Of a stretch of DNA of 64,000 nt, positions 1-10,700 are shown piece by piece; within the stretch, counting starts at the first letter, position 1; the number at the start of each line of letters is the position of its first letter. The notes under the pieces are model-generated. The model was not told the DNA's origin. It made no database searches and worked only from the letters and a program-made list of their open reading frames with translations. The translations under genes were made by a program, and so were the position numbers. The stretch comes from Sipunculus nudus. Lineage: Eukaryota > Annelida > Sipuncula > Golfingiida > Sipunculidae. The DNA lies in contig CM049314.1 in the NCBI GenBank assembly GCA_026874595.1, positions 14,068,729 to 14,132,728 of the forward strand, read 5' to 3'.

Positions 1-23
1 GGGTTCGAATCCCAGCAGGGCCT
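1..23 (+). tRNA. 3' end of a tRNA gene or tRNA pseudogene (truncated by window edge)
   Basis: The window opens with a T-loop (GGGTTCGAATCCC), followed by AG closing the T-stem, then CAGGGCC as the 3' acceptor strand, T as discriminator and a T-run typical of a Pol III terminator. A 7-base acceptor and U73 fit tRNA-Thr (5' strand GGCCCTG expected), but the anticodon lies outside the window, so the identity is inference. It could also be the end of a tRNA-derived SINE, although the immediate T-run favours a tRNA gene. Confidence 0.5.
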
Positions 24-535
24 TTTTAACATGACAATTTTGTCTTTTGGTTTCTACTCAGCAAAGCATTCTAGTCTATGAATTAAAAGAATGTGTTACG
101 CCATGGGCTATGACACGGTGTTTTTCTTTTAACTGTATAAAAAGAGTCAAACAATACATGTTAACAGTTTTAATAATGGCCTCGTGACATGGTTTATTAT
201 CACTGGTCCAAATTTTTTCCTTAAATTCATTTCGAGGCTGAGCTGCGCATCGCATTACTTTATTATTCTAATAATAGCATTTCGGTTAAAACCGTTTATA
301 AATGTAACTTGTTATAATATATATATAGGCCTACCACATTCTGACATATATCCTAATCCCCCTTAGATAAATCATTTCTATGTTGATTTATTAATCGGTT
401 TTTAACTTCTTATCAATTATTCAATGAGTCCATTTGCGGATTTTCCATAAAAAAAAATTTCTGCCTTGACTTCAAGATGGATATAGCTGCATGTGTTTGA
501 AAAAAAAAAATTTTAGTTTATTTTTCTGCCACTAG
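24..535. other. intron or upstream sequence of the SLC5A gene, nothing recognised
   Basis: AT-rich sequence without an exon that would fit in front of the first visible SLC5A exon. It ends in a pyrimidine-rich tract and the acceptor at 534-535. Confidence 0.5.
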
Positions 536-640
536 GTGTCAACACTGCCCGAGTACATGACGAAGAGATTTGGCGGGAACCGCATCCGCATGTACCTGGC
601 CGTGGTTTCTCTGATCTTATACATCTTCACCAAGAACTCA
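536..640 (+). CDS. SLC5A exon (first visible), phase 0-0
   Basis: 35 codons reading [14 protein letters not shown] and a hydrophobic helix ending YIFTKNS, then the donor GTGAGT. This matches the conserved PEYL-KRFGG segment of SLC5A proteins. The acceptor CTAG is preceded by a T-rich tract. Confidence 0.95.
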
Positions 641-3600
641 GTGAGTATTGACCTAATCAAATGAGTATCATAAATATTGTCAGCACACAGAAAGTAACAT
701 GCACATCCCAGACCAAATGTCCACAGGTTCATGCATGGTGCTTTGTGAAGTTAATAATGAATCGGATGAATCTGGGATGTTAAGAATTACTAATGTTCTT
801 TGCTATTAATGTGCTTTGCTATGGTCTGTTTCACCAGATGTTTTATTATTTTTATATTTGATAATAAAATTTGATTTAACATGGACAGTCTGTGAATATC
901 TCTATTTAATTCCAAGGGTTAAAATTACCTTCAATTGAAAATATTCAACTAAACCGTGGCGGTCAGTTTTACATAACGAGAAAGCAATCATTTTTGAAAT
1001 GTCAACATATAAACACTTAAAAAAAGCCAGGCCAAAGAAAATTGTAATTGAAGGTTTCCAGACGTTTTTGCGATTGAACCAAAATATATCTTTGTTGATG
1101 AGGGTTTGTAGAGAAAACCAAAAGGTGTTTCAATATCATAGAATTATGTTGAACTGGATTTTTTTTGTTTCCAGATACGAATCTGATCTTGATATATGAA
1201 ATATAATTTTACATGTAGTAACATAATAATGATTCTAATATTAAGCCTACAGTACAATTTATTATTATCATGGGTCTGCTGTAGAAATACACACTGAAAT
1301 TATTGAATTTTACATTGAAAGTTTGCGTCAAAATTTACGCAACACATATGCTTTATCTATTGTTACAAATTTATAGGACGGAAGTAGGGCTGAAACGGGT
1401 ACAAAATTTTGGACTCGAGTACCCGATAGGCATTACCCGACTCGGATTCGAGTACTCGTTACCATGGCAACGCTGTGAAGATAAAACGAACATCTGTTTT
1501 CCGATGCAAAATATGCATAAATTTGACTTAGTGATGGCTTACCTTTATCGCAACGAAGGAATAGATATATGTCATAATAAGACCTCGGTTAATTTTACTA
1601 GCATATGTTTAGAGCCCTACGCCAGGCTACGACAAAGGATAAATAATCCTACAGACTGTCCTTAAATTTGCAGTAATATACATATATGCATGTACATACA
1701 AGACCAAATTTTGGACTCGAGTACTCGGTTAGTATTACCCGGACTCGAGTACTCGAGTACTCCTTTCAGCCCTAGACTGAAGGATGAATATAATGAATGA
1801 ACGTTGCCCTCAGGCATTTAATGTGGTGCGATCAGTCTAGTTTATATTTTGACCGCCAGGTGGACATGTACTCAGGCGCACTATTCATCCAGCAAGCCAT
1901 TGGTTGGAATTTGTACTTGGCTGTGGCTCTCCTCCTTATCATGACTGTACTCTCAACTATCACTGGTAGGTTCATTAACTCACACGCTTTTCAACAATAT
2001 TTGTTTCTGTGGCCACTACAAAAATATTTGCTGTTTTGTTCATGTTCAGTGTATTGATGTTGATGTCATTCTGTTAGATGGCTTCCCATTTATGAAACAT
2101 GCCTAAGTATTTAAATAATGTTGATTATGAAAATTATTGTATTGTACTCGGATACCTATATTGCAGTAGACAGAGTTATGTGAAACGGTGAAACTACAAG
2201 TAAGGTTATATTCCTGGTCAATACAATATACCTGTAAACTGTAAAGGAAGACCTGGCTGGTTCGTCTGTTAATTAATATAGATGATAGCAAAGTCGGACC
2301 AGGGTAGTTTTAAATTTTTTAAAATAAAATCCCCCCCCCATTCCTGTCCATGATCATCTATGCACGCAGTATTGACGGTGGTGACACCTTAATTTTTCCT
2401 GCCACTTTAAAAGTTTTCTTGTCATGTAAAAAGGGTTCGGACACGTAAAGAAATCCAAGCCAGCTAAAGAAAGGTTGACGTCATAAATGAACATTTCTTT
2501 AAATTTACAGCAAGTTCAAGTGTCAAACTGCCAATAATTGTTATTGTTATAGAATGATATATTATGATGGTGTGATTTCAGGCGGCTTGGTTGCTGTTAT
2601 CTACACGGATACTGTACAATGTTTCATTATGATCCTGGGCGGTATGCTGCTCTTTATTCTGGGTAAGTATAATGACGTCATAGCACAGCTCTTTACAAAC
2701 CAGGTATGCCAAGGTGTCGCCCACACATACCGGCCTGGGGGTTACATGCTAAAATGTGGGGTCGATTACTCCTTGATATATATATTCTATGTCAAGAAGG
2801 TATCTCCCGTTTGAACGATTTCATATACTGAAATGGGGCAAAACGTTAAGTTAATCTTGAATTTTTATTGCTGATAATGCTACTGGTGTCGCTATTGTAT
2901 CACGCACACATAAAAAATACAAATATTAGTATGTTATATTTACCCTAAAATATATAAGGACGTTTTTCCCATTAATTGTTAGGATAATTTAATATATTCA
3001 ATACATATTTTTTTTAATTAAACGCGGTATAATAACGCTATCGGTGACGTCACTATTAGTCTATAATATTTTTTATCTGAACGCAACTACTCTGTAGCAT
3101 TTATAGTTTAGAGACCCTCTTTCACATCAATATGGTTATCTGAGGTATTTACTTTCACTTTCTCCAGGTATTATCCGCGTTGGCGGGTTTGAAGGTCTGT
3201 ATTACAAATACCCCCGTGCCGTGTCTAACGCCACCAAGAACCTGCTGTTGGCGGGTATTAAGCCTGAGTGTGGTGTCCCTCCCACTAACTCCTGGCAGAT
3301 GTTGCGTGGTCCTCTCGATCCCGAGATGCCCTGGGCGGGCTTCGTCTTCGGACAGACTACTTCATCTCTCTGGTACTGGTGCGCCGATCAGGTCAGTTTA
3401 ATCAGTATATATGTATTAATATATTTAACATGTATACTTAAAGACGTGTGGAACAACATTAACAACATCAACAACAATAATAATAAAAATAGAAAAATAA
3501 TAACAAATGTAATTTTAAAGGATTTAAGCATATGATTCCACAAAGATAAGATACATTTTTATGACGTCACTGTATTGAACTTCACCTGTTGAAGATTTCT

Positions 3601-6600
3601 GTCGGTACCTCAGAAATTTTAGTTTTTATAATGTTCATACACCAAATTGTTTGGTGTTTCCTTAATGCTATAACTTGTATAATCATACAAATATTTGTTA
3701 TTACAGATGATGGTACAGCGTGTTCTGGCCGCCAAGGACTTGTCTAATGCTCAGGGTGGATGTATTTTCTGTGGCTGGCTCAAGGTCCTCCCGATATTTG
3801 CTATGATCTTACCGGGAATGATCAGTCGCGTACTGTACCCAGGTAAACACACATAAACGTGTGCATCATCATCATCGTCGTCATCACCATCATCATTACT
3901 ATCATCACCATCATCATCATCACTAACGTCATAATTACTATCATCATCATCTTAATAATAATCGTCATTATCATCATTACCACCATCACTGTCATCATCA
4001 TCCTCACCACAACTACCATCACTATTATCATTACCACACGCACCACCATCTTCACTACCATCACAACCATCATCACTACCATCACAACCATCATCGCCAC
4101 AACTACCAACACCAACATCATCATCATTGTGGTCGTCATCGCCAACGTCGTCACCATCATTGGCGTCGTCCTTATCATCATCATAATCGTCTTCGTCCTC
4201 CTCCATGTCGTCGTCGTCAGCCTCATCATCATAATCGTCATCGTGCCCATCATCTTTGTCGTCATCGTCATCATCGTCGTCGTCCTCCTCCCCCTTGTCA
4301 TCAACATCACCATCGTCGTCATCATCATTGTCCTCTTCGTCATTGTTTTCGTCATCATCGTCATCATGGTCATTATCCATATCGTCGTCGTCGTCAATAT
4401 CGTCGTCCTTGTGTTCGTCATGTTTACCACTGTGGTCATCGTTTTCGTTATCATTGTCGTCGTCACATCACACTCATTACTACCAAATATATACATAGTC
4501 CTTATAATAATTATGTGATGATTATTACAGAGGAGATCGGCTGTTCCACCAGAGAGGACTGTCAGCGTATCTGCGAGAGCGGCGCCAGCTGTTCCAACAT
4601 CGCCTACCCAAAACTGGTGCTCGGTATCCTGCCCGGCGGTAGGTGGCGCTCTTGTTAGAGTCCGTAATTTACTTTCAGTCAAACTACAAGTGAATGATCT
4701 TGCTAAAGATCAATCACTTAGACATGAAAGATAATTTTTCATCTGAAATTCATGGAAAAGTTAATTTAATTTTTAATTGGACCTGATGTATGGCGAAGGT
4801 ATTCATTGATATATCGACATATTGAACAATTATAATAAACCATTACGAGTATTGATGTCTCTTATAGATGCCGATACCATAATATACGAATTGCCTTCAT
4901 AATCAGACTAGACATATTTTTAACCATGCCTTAGACAATGTTACAGGTCTCCGTTGTTTAATCACGTATACTTTATAATAGATAATTATACAGATATGCG
5001 TTATTTTATTATGACTATAATAATATTACAGATCTGCGTGGTTTTGTTATGACCATAATAACAATACAGACCACCGTGGTTGTAATATGACTATAATAAT
5101 ATTACAGGTCTGCGTGGTTTTGTTGTGACTATAATAATATTACAGATCTGCGTGGTTTTGTTATGACCGTAATAACAATACAGATCACCGTGGTTTTAAT
5201 ATGACTATAATAATATTACAGATCTGCGTGGTTTTATCTAGGTTATGATAATATTACAGGTCTGCGTGGTTTTATCGTGGCTATGATGTTGTCCGCCACT
5301 ATGAGTGATCTCAGTTCCACCTTCAACAGCGCCAGTACTCTGTTCACCATGGACATCTATAAGCATATCAGGAAGAGCGCCTCCCTTAAAGAACTTATGA
5401 TCGTCGGCAGGTATGCTATATATACATGATGATATGCATGCAGCAGTGCCCTCGTCCTTTTAAATTTTGTGTTCTACGGACTTGCCGCTGGCTTTTTAAT
5501 TTGTACCAATGCATCGATTTCTTAAAAGAATTCTTAAAGTTATTAGAATTGAACCAATTTTGGTGTTAAATATATCCACCATTTCGGGATCTGAAGCAAA
5601 ATTTCCAATTTTTCTGACAAGAATGAAAGATTTAGATATCATGAAAAAAAAAATAAATAAAAAGTTCCATCAGTCCGTAGAACGATTATTTTGTGTGGCC
5701 TCACCTCTGCATACGGAGGTTAAGAGGAATTGCTAACTGCAAAAACCTTCATACAATTGTGCCATCTTACCAAGCAATCGCAGTGCGGGATGATTTTATT
5801 TTTCATAAAGGCCAAGCAGTTGTAAAATATGAGTTTGATGATCCATAAATCTTTATTATAGTATTATAAGACATGCTGGTGCAGATGTGATCGTCTATGA
5901 TCAGGTATGTAATGTGGTTAGTGTAAAAAAAAATTAAGTTTACTTTCACCAGAATTGCCGTGGTTGTGGTGGTGGCTTTCGGAGTAGCCACTATCCCTCT
6001 GGTACAGGCCGCTCAGGGTGACCAGCTCTTCACCTACATCCAGTCCATCACCAATTACTTCTCTCCTCCCATCGCCGCCGTGTATGTAGTAGCCGTCGTC
6101 TGGAAGAGAACAACAGAAAAGGTAAAATATAACGGTACATCTGGCCTAAAGAAAGAATAGTAATCAAATCGTCCGACAGGTGGTAGCAATATCCGTATCC
6201 TCCACTGCACGTGAAACGGGGTTAATTTATCAATCTATGCTTATCTCAGCCGACAGTTAATTACGCCAAAAAATTAAAGGTATGGTTCTCAGGCACCGCC
6301 CGCATCAATTTTAAACCCCCGCATCAAAACTTTTGATTTTGATTTTCAATAAAAACTCCAATTTTGAGCTGCTGCCGCTCCGACATTTCTTTCAAGAAGA
6401 TAAAACCATACAATTTCCTTTGTTTTGTAGGGCTTTTACTTATTTAGCAAAATAAAACTGTTATTTTCATGCTTTTCCCTTATCATTTGACATTTTTATC
6501 GAAACATACCAAAAAATTTAAAATAAAAAAAGCGCCCGCCCGCATTGATTTCTGAGAAAAAGTGCCTGAGAACAATACCTTTTTTTATCTTTGCCTTACG

Positions 6601-7729
6601 CCTGTGCTACTTATGAAGGACACAATAGCTTATATCCCGCCAGATAGAAGCATTTGATATATCCTGTATTGTACGTCATGACTAATCTATTTTTTTTATA
6701 AAGACTGAATTAATAGTAAAAAAAATTGCGAAATCAGAAAACCTAAGACTTCTTTAAAACAAATAATGAGTTGCTATATGCCGTCCTATTAATCTTGACA
6801 TCCGGCTCATACTAAGAAATAACTGTCACATAAAATACTCTGCCAGTGTAAATGCATATACCTGAGGTACTTTTGGTTGGTTGGTATAATATATCTCTGA
6901 CTACATTTCATCATGAATATTGCACCTGTCACTCAGAGTAGGCTTATACATTTCGAGCACTGGAGAAATATGAACTTACATGGAATTTGATAATATTGCT
7001 TTATCACTGTGCAGGGTGCCTTCACCGGGTGTATGATTGGTTTGCTCGGTGGGATCGTCAGAATGGTCATGGATTTCTTTAACATGGCGCCGGAGTGCGG
7101 AGAACAGGACAACCGCTGGGACATCATCAAGAACTTCCACTACATGTACTTCGCTCTTATGATCTTCTGGCTGGTCATCATAGTGACGGTGGTGGTCAGT
7201 TTGTGTACGGAACCACTGGAGGAATACAGAGTATGTTATTGTTTAATATGATAAATAAAAATACACACAGGTACACACACACATGCATACATATATATGA
7301 GTCTATAACGACTTTTCAAACATTAACGAAACTGTGTATAGTGTATTGCTACTTTTTTCATTGATAGGTTTTACTTTAACGCACAACTTCATCGAATGTT
7401 TATTGATACGGTGAGACGCCGCCTGACGTCCACTCTTGTAACACGACTACCCAGCTATCACGTGAACGATTATTACGACATATGAAAAACGACACTATTT
7501 TTGCCATCTGCCGTAAAAGGGCAACTCTTTTTTTTCAAGAGTTGGTTAAAGTTACCGGAGTTTCAGCTATCTTTGTTATTTTAATTATATTGAATTTATT
7601 GATGTTTTCATTGTCATTCTTCTTCTCCTTCTTCTTCTTCGTATTATTATCATTGATGATGATGATTCTTATTATCATTAATTTATTATAATTATTATTA
7701 TTACATTTGTTAATTTTATCATAATGACG

Positions 7730-7761
<32 letters not shown>

Positions 7762-10700
7762 ATTTATTAATTTTATTATTATGACGATTATTATTATTAT
7801 GAGGATTATTATTATTATTATTATAACATTTATTAATTTTATCATAATGACGATTATTATTGTTATTATTATTATTATTATTATTATTACATTTATTTAT
7901 TTCATCATAATGACGATTATAATTATTATTATCATTAAATTTATTAAATTTATTATTATGACGATATTGATGATGATTATTATTATTATTTCAGACTATC
8001 AGGACCGTGTTCGTTGAGAGGCATGACCAGACCATCAGGCCTGATGAACTGCCGGAGATTACGGACGCCATTGAAGAAAAGGAGAAGATCGAAGTTAAAA
8101 TGCCAGAACCAACACCAGAACACAGTACGTATCAAACGGGAGTGCGTAGTTAGCAATAGTTAAAATGCCAGAACCAACACCAGAACACAGTAAGTATCAA
8201 ACGGGCGTGCGTAGTTAGCAATAGTTAAAATGCAAGAACCAACACCATAACACAGTAAGTATCAAACGGGCGTGCGTAGTTAGCAATAGTTAAAATGCCA
8301 GAAACAACACCAGAACACAGTAAGTATCAAACGGGCGTGCGTAGTTAGCAATAGCTAAAATGCCAGAACCAGCGCCAGAACACAATATGTCTCAAATGGG
8401 CGTGCACGGTAGGATAATGATTAAAATTCCAAAACCAACGCCAGAACACAGTTCGAATTAAACGGGGTGCGTTGTTAGCAATAGTCGAAATGCCAGAACC
8501 AACGCCAGAACCCAGTACGTATCAAACGGGCGTGCGTTGTTAGCAATAGTTAAAATGCCAGAACCAACGCCAGAACACAGTATTCTCAAATGGACGTGCG
8601 CAGTTAGTAATGGTTAAAATGCCAAAACCAAAGCCAGAACTCAGTACGTATCAAACGGGCGTGCGTTGTTAGCAATTGGTAAAATGCCAAACCCAACGCC
8701 GGAACACAGTACATATCAAACGGGCGTGCGTTGTTAGCAATAGTTAAAATGCCAAAACCAACGCCGGAACACAGTACGTTTCAAACGGGCGTGCGTTGTA
8801 AGTAATAGTTAAAATGCCAGAACCAACGCCAGAACAGAGTACGTCTCAAATGGGCGTGCGCAGTTAGTAATGGTTAAAATGGCAAAACAAACGCCGGAAC
8901 ACAGTACGTATCAAACGGGCGTGCGTTGTTAGCAATTGGTAAAATGCCAAACCCAACGCCGGAACACAGTACATATCAAACGGGCGTGTGTGGTTAGCAA
9001 TATTTAAAATGCCAAAACCAACACCAGAACACAGTACGTCTCAAATGGGCTTGCGCAGTAAGTAATGGTTAAAATGCCAAACCCAACGCCGGAACACAGT
9101 ACATATCAAACGGGCGTGCGTTGTTAGCAATAGTTAAAATGCCAAAACCAACGCCGGAACACAGTACGTTTCAAACGGGCGTGCGTAGTTAGCAATAGTT
9201 AAAATGCCAGAACCAACGCCAGAACAGAGTACGTCTCAAATGGGCGTGCGTAGTTAGCAATAGTTAAAATGCCAGAACCAGCGCCAGAACACAATATGTC
9301 TCAAATGGGCGTGCACAGTTAGTAATGATTAAAATTCCAAAACCAACGCCAGAACACAGTTCGAATCAAACGGGGGTGCGTTGTTAGCAATAGTCGAAAT
9401 GCCAGAACCAACGCCAGAACCCAGTACGTATCAAACGGGCGTGCGTTGTTAGCAATAGTTAAAATACCAAAACCAACGCCGGAACACAGTAAGTATCAAA
9501 CGGGCGTGCGTTATTAGCAATAATTAAAATGCCAGAACCAACGCCAGAACACAGTATGTTTCAATTGGGCGTGCGTTATTAGCAATAGTTAAAATGCCAG
9601 AACCAACGCCAGAACACAGTATTCTCAAATGAACGTGCGCAGTTAGTAATGGTAAAAATGCCAAAACCAAAGCCAGAACTCAGTACGTATCAAACGAACG
9701 TGCGTTGTTAGCAATATTTAAAATTCCAAAACCAACACCAGAACACAGTACGTCTCAAATGGGCGTGCGCAGTTAGTAATGGTTATAATGCCAAAACCAA
9801 CGCCGGAACACAGTACGTATCAAACGGGCGTGCGTTGTTAGCAATTGGTAAAATGCCAAACCCAACGCCGGAACACAGTACATATCAAACGGGCGTGCGT
9901 TGTTAGCAATATTTAAAATGCCAAAACCAACACCAGAACACTGTACGTCTCAAATGGGCTTGGGCAGTAAGTAATGGTTAAAATGCCAAGACCAACGCCG
10001 GAACACAGTACGTATCAAACGGGCGTGCGTTGTTAGCAATTGGTAAAATGCCAAACCCAACGCCGGAACACAGTACATATCAAACGGGCGTGCGTTGTTA
10101 GCAATAGTTAAAATGCCAAAACCAACGCCGGAACACAGTACGTTTCAAACGGGCGTGCGTTGTAAGTAATAGTTAAAATGCCAGAACCAACGCCAGAACA
10201 GAGTACGTCTCAAATGGGCGTGCGCAGTTAGTAATGGTTAAAATGCCAAAACCGACGCCAGAACACAATACCTATCAAACGGGCGTGCGTTGTTTGCAAT
10301 AGTTAAAATGCCAAAACCAACGACGGAACACAGTACGTTTCAAACTGGCGTGCGTTGTAAGTAATAGTTAAAATGCCAGAACCAACGCCAGAACAGAGTA
10401 AGTATCAAACGGGCGTGCGTAGTTAGCAATAGTTAAAATGCCAGAACCAACACAAGAACACAGTAAGTATCAAACGGGCGTGCGTAGTTAGCAATAGTTA
10501 AAATGCCAGAACCAACACCAGAACACAGTATAAGTATCAAACGGGCGTGCGTAGTTAGCAATAGTTAAAATGCCAGAACCAACACCAGAACACAGTAAGT
10601 ATCAAACGGGCGTGCGTAGTTAGCAAAAGTTAAAATGCAAGAACCAGCGCCAGAACACAATATGTCTCAAATGGGCGTGCACAGTTAGTAATGATTAAAA

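Noticed and set aside
1303-1665. 120-codon frame
   Set aside because: It overlaps the hAT-like MITE and an intron; no family resemblance.
3822-4682. Long open frames on both strands (286, 219 and 142 codons)
   Set aside because: They are produced by the CAT/CGT tract. The minus-strand frame also overlaps two real SLC5A exons, and the exons join in frame without it.
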